64,000 nucleotides of DNA from Lycocorax pyrrhopterus obiensis (lineage: Eukaryota; Chordata; Aves; Passeriformes; Paradisaeidae): positions 4,340,001-4,404,000 of the forward strand of contig JACSVZ010000037.1 of the NCBI GenBank assembly GCA_014706295.1. Direction: 5' to 3'. The notes under the pieces are model-generated. The model made no database searches. It saw only the letters and a program-made list of their open reading frames with translations, and was not told the origin of the DNA. Positions 1 to 18,400 of the stretch are shown one piece after another. Position numbers and translations under genes: made by a program. Position 1 is the stretch's first letter. Each line of letters opens with the position of its first letter.

Positions 1-503
1 GATTTTGTAAGAACAGATATTTTGCTCCCACAGACAAACTGCCTCTCCCACAGGTTTCTGAACAGAATTGTTTGGCCGTGGAAGCAGCAACCACCTCAGG
101 TTCCCAGGGTAGCCTTCATACCCTCCCACACACAGCCAGGCAGAGCACAAACTGTTTTCCCCCTTTGTCTGCAGAAAAACAACTCCACTGATCTGACTAT
201 TGACTTCTGGAAAACCTGCAGCGCACAGATGTTCCCACATCACTTTTCAACTGGAAGGGCACAAGATTCCCTTAAGCTGCCACAGGAATGAGAGTAATGA
301 AGCACTGAAGGAAAAACCATCCTGTCAAACTGCATAAACTGATGTCCAAGGGAATACCTGACCACACCAGTAGAGCATATTTAGGATGTTTGTCAGGGTA
401 AGAAACAGAGCAAAGAAACAGCAGCAAGTTCTACCCCTTTGATCCTATTGATCCTGCTTGTCATTGATACTGGGCAGGCATGATCTTCACCCTCCAGCTA
501 TCA

Positions 504-5792
<5,289 letters not shown>

Positions 5793-5801
5793 CTTTAGTA
5801 C

Positions 5802-8800
5802 CTGAAAAGAGGAGTTTAGAATTACTCATTGAATGGTTTGGGTTGGAAGGAACCATAAAGCTCAACCCATCCCACCCCCTGCCATGGGCAGGGACACCTT
5901 CCATCAGACCAGGTTGCTCCAAGCCTCATCCAGCCTGACCTGGAACATTCTCAGAGATGGGGCAGCCACAGCTTCTCTGGGCAAGCTCTTCCAGTGTCCC
6001 ATGACTTTTATAATAAAAAAACCCACTTCCTTATGTGCAAGGGACAGTCTCTTTTGATGTTTCCAAGTGACCTCACTGCAGTATCATGAGACCCTAGACA
6101 GAACAGCAGGAGCAGATGACAAATGCGAGCTCCTGGCAGACAGCAAACTTCTCTAGAGAAACTGAATGGAAAATGGGAGCTTCAGCCCAGGGGCCTCACG
6201 GGCCTCACACTGCTCTCAGCATGCAGCAACTGCTCCTAAAAGCAGCTTCATTTTATACCCTGTACTAACACCTGCAGTCGTAAGGCCATCCAGAAACATC
6301 ACCTCACACTATTTCAACTGGGAAAACTTTTTATACTTGGTGAGAATTGAAAGTCAAATGCTATGGAGACAGAAGTCTTGTCTCCAGAGCAATCTAAAAG
6401 AACATCACCTCACCACGTCAAAGCAGCCAAGCGATCCCAAAACAGGAAATCTCTGCTATCAGTTAAGAGATCTTTTTGGTAAGAGACCAGAGTGCAATAG
6501 CTCTCAATATGCCCAGAGTGCTCTTAGTATGCACAGCAGCTGCTCAGAGCCAAACGGAACCAATGACGAAACAGAAGCAGTCACAGCTCTCATTAAAAGC
6601 TTGCATTAATAGTTACACCCTGTTCAGCATTTACAGAAATAGTTTTTCCTGTTAACTTTTCCTCTTAAAAGGAATAAAAATCACCCTAATCTTTTGAATA
6701 CTTCCTTTTCCCCCTTCTCACATTTATCCACTTCAGAAAACTGCAGTAAGGGAATTCTTATGTAAGCCCAGCTACATTTTAAAAATCAAGTCATACACAT
6801 GCCTGTAAGCCATCGACTGGCACCAAATCCAGCCCATCTGCACAGAAGAAAGCTCAGCCTCAGAAGCAGAACTATCTGGAAGCTGGGTTTTTGGCAAGCC
6901 AACGTGGGTGGCAACCCTGTTTACAGAAATGGTCATGAAACCTTCCACAGTTACTGTCAAGTTAAAAAACATGACCTTAGAAATGCTGCTGCTGGGTCAG
7001 TGTGTGTGAGGGGGTAGCTGCACACACTCGTTCCTCCCCCACAGCAAACTGCCCTCCCCAGGTCAAAAGCACAGGCAGCCATTTGCTGCCCCCTTGGCTT
7101 TCAAGTGTCCCTTCCAGCTGTCCTGCCCCTGCACGCTGTCTAAGATTTCAGTCAGACCCCCACACCGACACATGATATGACTAAAATATGAAGCAAGACA
7201 ACTTCTTTAAGCTGACCTTCATGCTGCCACTACTTAGCTTCAATCAGTGAACATACATGCTAGAAATAAATCCCTGCAACTCTCTGCTTATCAGTCCCAC
7301 CCACACTAACACTTAGCTCTCTGCAGATGCACTGAGCAATGGCTAATGGGAAGAATCCCCACTTACCCAAAAAGGGCTTTCAGAGTTTATCAGGCTGGCA
7401 CCTGCTAAACCTTACTTTCATTTTCAGAACCATGGCTTTGCCACAAAATCTTAGGTGTCTCATTCTTTGAAAGCACAGCCAGCTCGAAGGAGCGCTCAGT
7501 GCAGTGCTAGAGCTGTTTGCTGACCTTCACAAAGGAGGCACTTCAGGAATACACACTGCAAGAGCTTCCAGAGGGAATGTCTGCCAGGTCAGACATTACT
7601 CAAGCATCCTTGACAAAGGACCAGAAGTCCCTCTCTTTTCTGCAGGAAGAGGCATTTCACACCACTGCATCACCCCAGAAATTCTTGATGCTTCTTTTTT
7701 TGCTCCTTTTGCAAACTCCCCACTCCTGTGTTCAAGAACCAATTTTCCCACTGAGCTATAGGGTAAAACTGAAGCTGTTTAGCTCACCACAAGATCAGCA
7801 CGATGTATTCTACCTCAGTTAACTCAGTCAGCTCATCTAGAACACAAGTGTCAGCCCGTGCCTAGGTTTAACCATGGAAATGCTGACTGAAGGCAGAAGA
7901 GGTCACAGCAGCACTGTCTGCTCAGACCTTTGTCCTCTGCCAAACACGCAAATACCACAGTAGCATTTAATGAGCACATTGCCTCGAACCTTTTTTTGCA
8001 GCATAATCTGCAGACAAGGTCACTGTCTCCCTTCAGGGGAGAAGCCACACACTCCAGCGGCCTTCCCAAGACCGTGTGTGAGTACCTACTCCAAGGGTAA
8101 GCTACAACCCACTGCCAGCTCAAGTCTAAGAAACCACCACTTATTCCTCACCTGACTCCATGCCCTGCACAGGGGATGCAGTACTCTCAACTGGCCATTA
8201 CTCCAATTGAAAATTACTTCCAAAGATTGTTTTTATGGCCAACCCTACCACCAAAACCTGTCCTTGTGAGCTATTTTGCAGCAACACTTCTCTAGAAATA
8301 CAGGGTTAAGGCTGAGCACTGCAAGCAGCTGAATGGAGATTTAAAAAGCAACACTAAAGTTTAGCCATAGAAATAACTGCCCTAGTGAGTGTCTTGTTAC
8401 AGGCCTGCCACATTTATCAGTGGAAGCCTCTCTTGACACTTAAAGGTCCTTATGACCATAACTCTCATACCACCGGTGCTCTGAAAAAAGCTGAGACCTT
8501 TGAGCGCACTCTCTCAGATCCCAACGTATCAATTCCACTGCCAAAACACTCCTAGAAACTGGACAAATGTGCACATTCCAACCGTGCTCCTTTGCACTCC
8601 ACGGGGTATTAATTCACCTCTACCTCTGCAACATGATCCAACGGGTTCTAAAGGATGCCTGGCAGGGAGAAAATCACAGACACGTTCAACCACTTTCTCT
8701 CTCGGTGTTCAACAAGACGGAGGCCTGAAACTGCGTTGGCTCAGCCTGTGGGTTTGGATGACAAACTTCACTACTTCCTGCCAGGCTCAGAAAGCCATGG

Positions 8801-9395
8801 CCCTACCCTGTGACTCAGCAGGCAAGTAACGGAGCAGGAGAAAGCCCAGGATCCTCTCCGGCAGCCCTGCACGAGGCAAGATGATTAACAGGCAGTTCTT
8901 TATCCACGCTTTAACATCCAGAGAGGCACTTCCAGGTGCTTCTCCCCACCAGCGCTGCCTTGGGATAACCAGCACTTAATTACCCACTAAGAGACCTCAG
9001 GCATAGACTGGAGTGCCACCAAACGTTAAATATTTGAGACGGGAAGCTGAAGGACATCCACTAAAGAGGGGAAGGTCCAAATCACCAAACGCAATCCGAG
9101 AGCGACTGTTAATGATTAAGAGAGAGAGGTTAAACTCTGCCTTTGAGGATGCCTTGACCCATCATATTCCCCTGATTCTGCCCCCGCCTTGACCCATCAT
9201 ATCCCCCCGCTTTTAATCGCCACCCCCACACACTGCCGGGGTTCAGGCCTGCACCCCCCGGGGACCACCGAGCCTCGGCCCGGCCCTACGTCACGGGGAC
9301 GGCTGGGGCTCCGCCGCCGCTACTCGGAGAAGGGAAACCGCGGCCTCTCGCCCCGCGGGGAGCTGAGCGAGAGCCGCTGCGGCCGCCGCACTCAC
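5802..9395 (-). other. ENO1 intron 1
   Basis: A 3.6-kb intron separates the noncoding first exon from coding exon 2. It contains a CR1 fragment next to the exon-2 acceptor and an imperfect tandem repeat near 9150-9215, where the block beginning gccttgacccatcatat occurs twice about 36 bp apart. First introns of glycolytic genes often carry enhancers, but no specific site is claimed. Confidence 0.6.
5831..6005 (-). mobile_element. CR1 LINE 3'-end fragment
   Basis: The plus strand reads tggtttgggttggaagg, then ccatgggcagggacacctt and a run of gttgctccaagcc...catccagcctg. These are hallmarks of the reverse complement of CR1 3' ends in birds. The fragment is truncated and noncoding, and begins about 30 bp upstream of the ENO1 exon-2 acceptor. 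Confidence 0.85.
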
Positions 9396-9620
9396 CGCTG
9401 TGCCGGCAGCCCCGCTCCGCAGCCGCTCCCCTGTCGCCGCCTCGGCTCTAACTGAGACCCAACGGCTCCGCGCGCGCCCGCCTATAGCCGCCCTCGCGCG
9501 CAGGGCCCGCCCCCCGGCCGCGCCCATTGGCCGGCGCCGTCCCCCGCCGCGCCCCGATTGGCTGCGGCCGCCTCGCGCCAGCGGCGGGCTCGCGTGCGTG
9601 CGCTACGTGCAGCCGAGCCG
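9396..9620 (-). promoter_or_regulatory. ENO1: ENO1 promoter and noncoding exon 1
   Basis: A GC-rich block carries a minus-strand donor (GCG|GTGAGT) at 9396/9395 that would end exon 1. Upstream on the minus strand are a TATA-like element (ctatag, about 9482-9487) and two inverted CCAAT boxes (attgg at 9526-9530 and 9557-9561). Three RCGTG hypoxia-response cores follow at 9592-9596, 9596-9600 and 9605-9609. The start site is inferred to lie near 9455, giving a first exon of roughly 60 nt. ENO1 is a known HIF-1 target. Exact start site and factor use are inferred. Confidence 0.7.
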
Positions 9621-9760
9621 CGGCCTCGTGGAAAATCCCCGAGCGGGGGGGCGGGGCCAGCGCGGCCCACGCGGGCGGGGGGGAGCGGGCGGGCCCATGT
9701 GGAGCGCAGCGCGGGGGGGACAGGCGCGGCGCGGCGGCATGGCGCGGGTCGGGACGGGCC

Positions 9761-9830
9761 CTGGGGAGCGGCCGGTTCCGAGCCCCTGCCCTGGAGAGCG
9801 GCCGGTTCCGAGCCCCTGCCCTGGGCAGCG
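9761..9830. repeat. 30-bp tandem repeat, about 2.3 copies
   Basis: A 30-bp unit containing gcggccggttccgagcccc starts at 9761 and again at 9791, followed by a partial third copy. It lies at the distal edge of the ENO1 CpG island. Confidence 0.85.
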
Positions 9831-9839
9831 ACTCCTTCC

Positions 9840-10165
9840 CCTATCCCGGGTTGCTCCAAGCCCCATCCAGCCCAGCCATGAACACTTGCAGAGTTGTCCT
9901 CCATCCAGAGATCCCTGGACACCCTGTGCCAGGGCCTCACTGCCCTCACAGGGAATTTCTTCCTAATCGCCAATCTAAACCTGCCCTCTGTCAGTTTGAA
10001 CCCGTTCCCCCTTGTCCTGGCACTACATGCCAGGACATGCAAGTAGTATCTCCCCATCTCTCCTCTAAGTTCCCTTCAGGCATGGGAAGGCCACAATGAG
10101 GTTGCCCCAAAGCTTCTCTCCAGGCAGAACAATCCCAGTTCCCTCGGCCGTTCCTCACAGTTGTG
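9840..10165 (-). mobile_element. CR1 LINE fragment (antisense)
   Basis: The sequence starts at gttgctccaagccccatcc and continues through text typical of the reverse complement of the CR1 3' region (for example gaatttcttcctaat, cccccttgtcctg). The terminal 3' repeat is missing. Confidence 0.75.
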
Positions 10166-10345
10166 TCCATCCGGATGCTGTGTCCACTTCTGGGCTCTTC
10201 AGTACAAGGAAAACAAGGAGCCACTGGAGAGGGTCCAGCGGAGGCCACAAAGTTGGGGTCTGGAGCATCTCCTTGATGAGGAGGGACTGCGGGAGCTGGG
10301 CCTGGTTAGTCCCAAGGAGACTGAAGAGGATGTGGGAATAGCGAG
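10165..10345 (+). mobile_element. CR1 LINE fragment (sense)
   Basis: The run from tgtgtccacttctgggctct through agccactggagagggtccag, ggaggccacaaag, ctggagcatctcc and gagggactgcgggagctggg matches the sense strand of a CR1 3' segment. It abuts an antisense CR1 piece, so two elements lie in opposite orientation. Confidence 0.75.
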
Positions 10346-10574
10346 TAAACCTGAAGAGAGGAAGGCTGGAAGGGGTGTGTGTGCATGTTTGTATTAGTTC
10401 TAGGGAAAGGTTAATCACAAACACAATCAATATTCACTCTGATTTTGAAGCGAATAACCATCACACTTCCTGGGGTGGAGAAGGAGCTGTGCTGGGCTGT
10501 GACACCTCATGCCCGTGTGCCAGCAGGAACACAGACTTTTCCAAGGGTTCTGCCCGGATCTGCGCCTGGGACAG

Positions 10575-10660
10575 TGGAAGGTGTCCCTGCCCATGGCTGG
10601 GGTGGGACGGGTTGAGCTTTAAGGTCCCGTCCACCCAAACCATTCTGGTTCTATCTGTGA
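10575..10660 (+). mobile_element. CR1 LINE 3' tail
   Basis: The motifs aaggtgtccctgcccatggc, gagctttaaggtccc and acccaaaccattctgg form a sense-orientation CR1 3' end, degenerate at its terminal repeat. Confidence 0.8.
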
Positions 10661-13600
10661 GGCTATGGCAGTGCCCCGTTCACCCTGACTGCGCCAACAA
10701 AGCCGTTTTATTGCTCACAGATCAGCGCAGTTTTTGCTCCTCCAGCCCTGCCTCGCCCTGCCAGCCTGTGACCGATGTATCTTCTGGGCACATTTTTCTT
10801 TCCTTCCTGAGAACATCCCCTCGGGGCAAGCTTAAAGTCTAATAAAGAGCAAAGGAAGTCTGCTGGACTGACCTTCCCGGGGCATTCCAGGCTGCCACAG
10901 TGCCAGGCTCGCTGTGGGAGCCGGGCTGGTTTGTCACAGTGCCCCGTGTGCCCACAGCGACGCTGCACATGGGATCTGTGCTTTCCCCGCACATTCGTGT
11001 GGCTGCACAGCCCTGAGTGGGGTCAAAATGCTGCTGGGTTGTACACAGCTGAGATACAGCAACACTGGGCAGGAAAAGCCCTTGGAATTAAACTGCCACT
11101 TGCAGGTAGATAATTCTCTGAAGCGCCAGCCCCACCAAAACTGCACATTGTACCCCTCAGAGCTGTGTCCTTGGCAGCACTGGCTCATCCTGCAGCCTGA
11201 CCCTTCCTGGTGGGAGGGCACCAGAGGGGAACATTTCCTGTGAAAACACATCCCAGATGCTGGAAGTCATAAAGCTGGGTTTTAATGCTGGTTAATGGCT
11301 GGATTAGAGATGCTTCACTATCTTTGCACTTTGTAAAAGTGCCTTTATTGCCACGCAGGAAAATCACACAGAGGTGTCAAGTCTCATAATGAGCTAAAGA
11401 AAATGGAGCACAAGAAAGCCTGAGGCTGAGGGAAATTAAACATTGTAGTAGCCGAGCAAAGGCTGATGCTGAAGTACAGCGGGGTGCTCTTTGGGGACAA
11501 AACGTGTTCTGAAAGGTCATAATTAGTTCGGTGGGGGGCAGAACTGGGGTGTAAAGCAAAGCCACTGAGCTCTTGCCCCATTCCCATTCAACCAAACCCA
11601 AGATGTGGGGGAGAACTGACCGCAGGAGACCAGCCTGAACTCCTCCTTGTGAGAAAGAATTCGGAGCTTGTGAGGAACGGTTTAGGACTTGTCCCCTGCC
11701 TGGGCTCTCCTTCCCTTGCGACCACGGAGGCAGCACAAAGCAGATTTCCTTGGCTGGAGTGTGAGCAATGAGCCGAGAGCTGAGAGCCCGCATTCCCCAT
11801 CCCTGGGAGCCACGGCCGCCGTGCCAGGAGCCGCGTGCGCTCCGCTGGCCCCGTGTCCCCGAGGAGGCACAGCTGCAGGCAGCGGCGGTCAGGCATCCAT
11901 GAGTGCAAGTCTGGCACTGTTCAGGTGTTGGTATAGTTTTTTCCTGGATCAGCAGATTTAAAATTGCACTGTGCCATACATGTTAAAATTAAACTCAGAG
12001 CTGATATTAAAAATGCCACTGCTCAGTCATGTATCCTGCCTGATTTTTGTCTTCTTTTAAAGAGCATCCCCACGGCTATGGGATATCTAGGAAGCATGGG
12101 TTGCTTTGGGAATCCGAGCTTGTTACCAGTTTATCAAATACTCAGTACACTCTTAAAATATTTCATGGTTTGGAAGGGACCTTGTATGGCTAATGGGTGG
12201 ACAGAGAGTTTGGGGACACATGAAGCCGGTGTTCCCATTCGACAGCCCACGCAGGAACACGAACACAGCAGAGGAACTGCTGATGGAGCAGATGGGGAAC
12301 AACCACCGACACAGACCTGGCTCACAGGCATCCACCAGCCAGAAATGGAGAACGACTCTCGCCAGCAAAATCCTTCCACTGCAAGGCCTCGCATTCCTCG
12401 TGCTTTACAGGTAAAATTGGAAGTGTGATAAATGTAAATTTTTTGATTGCTTGCAACACGCTGCTGAGCACAGAAGCCGACCAGGCCAGCCTTTCCCTGG
12501 CCTGTTTGGAGCAGTTGGGCAGGAGCCTTCTGAGCTTCACAGAGTGTGAAATCACTCGTTCAGGCAGCTGAGGGTGCCAAGGCAGGAGCAGAACCACCAC
12601 AGATCAGGACTTGTTCGCGATGCATTAATGCGCTAATAACCATCAGCAGTGCAGGGCGCATTCCAGGGCGTGAGCTCTCAGAGCACCTTGAAAGCACTTC
12701 CTGAATGCTCAGGGACTTCTCTTTCCCCCAGTGCCTCCCAGAACACCTGAAGATGTGTCTGGGTGGCTGCGTGTGCGCCTCCCTCGCCCTCTCCATCCGA
12801 CACTTCGGCAAGTGCCAGCCTGTTTGTGTTCTGATCAGGTTCCTTTGGGAGGGCAGCTCTGCATCTCAGGGAACCAGGCTTTGCACCTCACTCCAGTCCA
12901 GGTGGGATCTCCAGAGGGAAGCCATCGGATGCAGAAGTCAGCACTCTGTCACTCGGATTTCTGCTCTTTGTTGACCCTGCAGATCCCGGTGTTTTTAAGG
13001 AACGCTCATTGGAAAGGTAATGGCAGAGTCTGACTAATGCTCTTCCTGGGTATCTATTAAATTGTGGAATGACTGTTTAAGATGTTTTCTTCCAGGCATT
13101 CAGAACCTCCTCAGACTTTACATCCTTCCCTCTCACTTTTCATCCCGTTTTCTGCCATGCCTTTGTCTCACAGCTTCACCTTGCAACGAGGCACCGCGGG
13201 CTTTAGGCACATGAATAGTGAAATGGCTGCGGGTGACAGACCTCATGGCTCGCTTAATGCTCTTAACTTCCAGCACCTCTTCATTATCCCATCTTCTCCC
13301 AGGGCTTTGGAGAAGGACTGGTTAGTCCATACTGGTTAGTGTGGACACAGGTTTGTGTGCAGCTGTGAGGGTGCAGTGTGGGTCCATCCTCAGCCTTCAC
13401 GAGTACACGAGGGCTGTGTGAGACACTCAGGTACCAGGCAGAATATTCTTTACTCCTGTAAATGCTAACCTACATGTACAACTACTACGTCCATTTTCAG
13501 GGCATGGGGAATGGCTGTTTGGAAGGGAACCAATAGGAATTGATTAGCCATTAAGAAATTGTATTTGGTGTTTAGGGTTGGGGGTTTTTTGAATGATAAC

Positions 13601-15845
13601 CTAGAAAAAAAAAAAAGAGTAGTTCAATGACAACTCATTTGTTTCCTTAATGAGTGCAAAATACTTATGTAAAGCACAAGAGTTATCAAGCAGGATTCTC
13701 TTGCCACAGAACAGGTACAGCACAGACAACACGATTTAAATTTCCTTCATGTTGTCTTCCTGCCTTGAAAATCCACCTCATTCTCATGGGAAACACTTTT
13801 AGCTCCCATCATCGCTTTTAGCTCCTCAGAGTGCACTGGTGATGAGCTGCTGGGAGAGGAGGCACTGGAGGCACTTTGCTCCTTCTGAAGGTCCCTGCAA
13901 TGACCTTGCCTGCAGAAGAAAACTCTGCAGAGCTGAGCAAGCAAACACTGGGGCAGCGATGAGCTCAGGAGAGCAGGGACTGGTTTCTTGGTCACTGGAA
14001 CTGGATGCATCTGTCCCCAGTTTGGATCTCTGAGTGCATCTCACCGAAGTCTGCTTTTATAATGCAAAGGAACAGGCATGTCTGGGTTGGCACCAAAGAT
14101 ACCCACATAAAACACAGCTTCTCTGGCAAGGCTGTGGGCTAGAAAGGAAGTTTAAGGTGGCATCTCCTTACAGTTACATTTCTTTGATTCTACCACTGCA
14201 TTTCTTAATCCTAATCCACATTTGTGCTGCCTTCCCTACCTTCCACATCTATCAGCAAAGTCCTCTGATGTTTTCAGAAAATCTCTGCAGAACCTTTTTC
14301 CTCAGGCCAGGCCTCTGACAAAGGACCTCTTCCAAAGCCTCTCTGGTCCTGCTGAATCTCAGCTTTCCCCATCTTTTCCCCTCTTTTACCATGGATGTTT
14401 TTGCTCTTGGGAAAACAAGCACAACCCATCCCTCAGGTGAGGCCTCCTCATCAGGTGCTGCGTGAGCTGCACGTTTCTGATCCCGTATCTCTCAGCAGCT
14501 GCTCTTTGCCCTGGGGGGTGAAGGTGCTGTACTCTGGTCCTACAGCAGGCTCTCCTCTCCCTGGAGAGCTGATTGCCATGTCTTTGGAGAGCTTGGAGAG
14601 TGGTGTCCCCCTCTCATGTGTGCTCTTGGGATCACTGCATTGGTCTGCCCTGCTGAGCTGTGCAGGGGTTAATGAATTCGTGCTTATACAGCTTTTTGAA
14701 GATGAAAAGTGCCATGGAAGGGCTCTGTTATTGTTACCATGTATGAAGAGGTCTGTACCAGACCCAACCGTATTGTGTTTGGCCACTGGATGTCACAGCT
14801 GCTCAACACACAATGCAGAAAGGAAAAGTGCTTACCCAGCAATGGGCAGCAGCAGTTTCCAGAGCCTTTCCTTGGTCTGTGCACTGTTTGTTTGTCAAGG
14901 GGCTTGGGGTCTTCTCCTCTGTTTGTGCACTGCTGATGTTGATTTTCAGAGAGACTGAGCAGCAATTGTGCTTCCTCTGCCTGCCATTACACTGGGAGAT
15001 CAGGAGCAAACTGAGCACTTTCAAGGGGAGCGATGCAGATACGCATAATTCACTAACAGCACCGTGAAAAGGTACTGGCACACGCTGCTTTGTCACTGAG
15101 CCATTCCTTCTCTATCCCATCCAGTGCACAGCACAGAGCCCTGGCATGATGGAAACATTTCTCCAGGGCCCTCTCTCGACACAGCTCCTTCGATCCCCGC
15201 ACTCAGACCACGTTCCAGTGCTCCTCACGCTCAATGCAGTGGGAAGTTTGGCCTCCCCCTTCCTAATCCTCCCTTCATGCTTTGCTTTCTTCCAAAGTCT
15301 CAAGCAGAGATCCAGAACATGAAATCCCTTTCAGCAAAGTCTGTAGAGCAGCTCTAAAGAGACATTACAAGAGCTGTAATGACATTTCCTGGAAATGGAA
15401 ATGAAGGGGGATTATTTGACCGCGTTCTCTCATTTTTATAGCATCACATTGTCCTTTCCCCCACCTTGGGGAAATGGCACTGAAAGGCTGCTCCTGCCCA
15501 TGGTACAGCGAGGTGATAACCACCCCAGAAGTGATGTGAACATTACAAAGGGAAAACTATTTTAAGATAATCCAAGGGTTATAGCTATAACTAAGAGTAA
15601 TTGGCTGAAACTGAGCAAAAGAAAATTTAGGTTGACAATGAAGTGCAGGTAGCTAATGCTGAGATCTGTTAGACCGTGAAATGAAATTCGCAGAGGAAAC
15701 CTCTCTGCTTTCAAATGGGCAAATCCTGCCTTTAGGAGCACTGGTGTAGATCTCCAGTGTCTGTCTCTGACTGCCTCAAAGCCCATTTCTACCACAAAGC
15801 TTCAGCAGAATCAATAAAGGTGTCTGAATTTATATCAGAAGAAGG

Positions 15846-15935
15846 TAAGAAGGTGTCCCTGCCCATGGCAGAGGGTTGGACTAGATGTTCTTTAAGGTCC
15901 CTTCCAAACCAAACCATTCTGTGATTCTATGATTA
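15846..15935 (+). mobile_element. CR1 LINE 3' tail
   Basis: The sequence aaggtgtccctgcccatggc, then ttggactagatgttctttaa, ggtcccttccaaaccaaacc and a terminal attctgtgattctatgatt is the classic CR1 3' end. Confidence 0.92.
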
Positions 15936-17256
15936 AATTTAGTCAAATACATCAAAATATTATATAAGATGAAGGAGGTCTAAAGGGATTGTGTGAACTG
16001 AAGAAATGAATTCCAGCGCTTTTCTACCTCTGTGATCTCTGTATGTACTTGAAAACCAGGGGCAAAAAGGGAAAAATAAAAAAAAACCATGGGCAAAATT
16101 TCAAAGAAAAGAGGGCCAGTTTTGGAAATAAGATGTAGAAACATTACAGGAATTGCTGAATAAAAGAATCTCCTGTTTCAATCTGCACAGCTATTGTCAG
16201 CTTTCCTCAGGAGTCTGGGCCTGCCAGCACTGGCTGATCTTTGTCTTTCATAAAACTTGTGTAGGCTCTGGATACCTTCACTCATGCAGCACAACCTCAG
16301 CAGAGAGGGCTCTGTTTGAAGAGGTTTTAGACTCACTTAGAAAAACCTGGATAGCCTGACTGAAGGTACTCTGTCCATCTCACTTCAAACAGCCTGTTCC
16401 TGGTCAAATGTTTGCTGGTCTGGGGAGTGATGCAGCTCTTAGTGCCAGCCCTGCCGGAATTCCTGCTGATTCAGAGGCAGAGGAGTTAACCCTTTCAAGT
16501 TCTGGGTCAAAGGAGCACTGAGGTTTGAGCCAGCTACTTCAATGCCATGTCAAGGTTTTAATGTGGCCACCAATACTCAGAATGTCAGACTTGAGCTGAG
16601 CTTTAGGCCAGCAAGGACAGAGAGAATAGCCTGGGAGAAGCAGGATTTAAAAGATGGCAAAGAGTCAGGGAAAACTGTAGACATAAAAGTGAAGTGCATG
16701 GAAGCCAATGATGTGGGATAAAAGGCTTATTTCCTACTGCAGTCAGGGCGGGAGGGGGAAGGCTGGAGTCTGTGTGAAAGTTCCCTGCCCTTGGGAGGAA
16801 ATCATGCCAAGAATATTCATGGCTGATATATACAGCATCAGATTTTCTCACTGGCTAAAGCTCAGTGCAGAGATGAGTCCTGTTACAGTCTTCACCTGTC
16901 AGCCCCCAGTTCACCTCAGGCACAGTGCTGCTGTGCTATCTGGAGTTCCCAGGCACTTCGTCCATATTTCTCTCTAGCAATTATATCCAGGTAGCAAAAG
17001 AGCTGACCAAGACAAGCCTCAGGCCAGCCAGGTTTCACACCACACACATTAAAAAAGCTCCAAGATCCAGTAACCAGTGGCTGACGTGGGCAACACATTA
17101 TATGGGAGAAGGACTTCCATAATATTCAGCTTGTAGTTAGAAGCTTAATATCCAAATACATTTAAATCACTTAATTAAAATTATTGTTCTGTCCTAACCC
17201 CAAAACAAATTCATGCTTTGTGCCCTTAGTAAATCCTTTCCACAGACTGCTGTGTC

Positions 17257-17310
17257 TTCATAGAATCACAGAATGGTTTGGGTCAGAAGGGATTTTAAAG
17301 ACAATAATTT
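17257..17310 (-). mobile_element. CR1 LINE 3'-end remnant
   Basis: The sequence tcatagaatcacagaatggt, then ttgggtcagaagggatttta, is the reverse complement of the CR1 3' terminus. Only about 50 bp remains. Confidence 0.85.
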
Positions 17311-18054
17311 GAGCTAACAGAGATGCGGGACATGCTGAGCGCCCACAGCTCCTGCTGATGTCAAGTGAAATGTCACAAATGTTGCAAAAGCTCCATTAAA
17401 AATTAATTCACTGTCATCTCCAGTTCCCTGGCACTGGTACATTCCCAAATGGGCTTTAGTTCGAGTCCTTTGTGCAGGCTGGGCTGGCTGATCAGTACAG
17501 CACAGGCAAGGGAAGCAGCATGTCACTGTGTGACATCCATTTCCACTCCCCTGGTGCCCTCACAGGCAGGTGACAGGAGAGGTGCTCCTGTGCAGAGGTG
17601 ACCTCCTGTGCCTGGCTCCTCACGCCCTCCTGTGCTGCTGTGTGGAATCCTGAAGTGCAAAGAGGTATAAACCCCCAAAATTTCACCCTCAGCTAATTTC
17701 AAAGCCTATTTACACAACTGGATACACAAGGATTAAGAAGTGCATTGCAGGGCATGTTTGCTTAGTTTGGTCCTTACACAGTTCAGTGCAACCGTCAGAA
17801 TAAATGACTTCTTCGGAGGAGAGAGGGGAAAAAACACATTTGGTTAATCAGCTCAATACTGCAGCAGTTCCCAAAGATGAAATAGGCACTGCACAAACAG
17901 CAACCCAGGAAAGGCCTTTTAATGTTAACAATTCACTTGCAAAGAATAAGATTTTGAGTAGAAGATCTGCTTCTGTTCTGCAGCACAGAAACCTGAGTTC
18001 CCATGGCACCTGTAACTCACCTGTGGCTCTTACTGTTGAATTGCTGTTATTATT

Positions 18055-18215
18055 CACAGAATCATAGAATGGCTTGGGTTGGAAGGGGATCCTGAAGACC
18101 AGCTTGTTCCAACCCCCCACCATGGGCAGGGACAGCTTCCACTATCCCAGGCTGTTCCAAGTGCTGTCCAACCTGTCCTTGGACACTCCCCGGGATGGGG
18201 CACGTGGGGGAATTG
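18055..18215 (-). mobile_element. CR1 LINE 3' fragment
   Basis: It begins with the inverted terminal repeat tcacagaatcatagaatggc. It continues ttgggttggaaggggatcct, accatgggcagggacagctt and aggctgttccaagtgctgtc, the reverse complement of a CR1 3' end. Confidence 0.9.
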
Positions 18216-18344
18216 TGCCCCAGGTACCAATTGTGAAGAAAGAAGTGAATGGAGGGTGGTTCATACTCAGGGAGGCAGGAAAATCCTTCCTCACCCACCT
18301 CACTGCCCCCAGCTGCCTGTGCTGCAGCATCTCGTGGCCTGTCC

Positions 18345-18400
18345 TGCCCAAACTGCCACCCAAACTGCCCCAAACTGCCCCAAACTGCCCCAAACTGCCA
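18345..18400. repeat. Decamer tandem repeat (caaactgccc)n
   Basis: About five copies of a 10-bp unit, with slightly degenerate edge copies. It creates spurious ORFs in several frames. Confidence 0.9.

Larger units (their letters stand above)
9220..9830. other. CpG island at the ENO1 5' end
   Basis: A dense cluster of CpG dinucleotides and GC boxes spans the ENO1 first exon and upstream region, in clear contrast to the flanks. Long ORFs on both strands here are by-products of the GC-rich composition. Confidence 0.85.

Noticed and set aside
9400..10099. Overlapping ORFs of 188-191 aa on both strands at the ENO1 CpG island
   Set aside because: They depend on GC-rich promoter sequence, a 30-bp tandem repeat and CR1 sequence. 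No conserved domain is visible.
12163..12190. Short CR1-like match (atggtttggaagggacctt)
   Set aside because: Only about 20 bases resemble CR1 and the flanks do not. Too short to call.
14395..14958. 187-aa ORF in the intergenic region
   Set aside because: No homology, signal or splice context recognised. It is compatible with chance.
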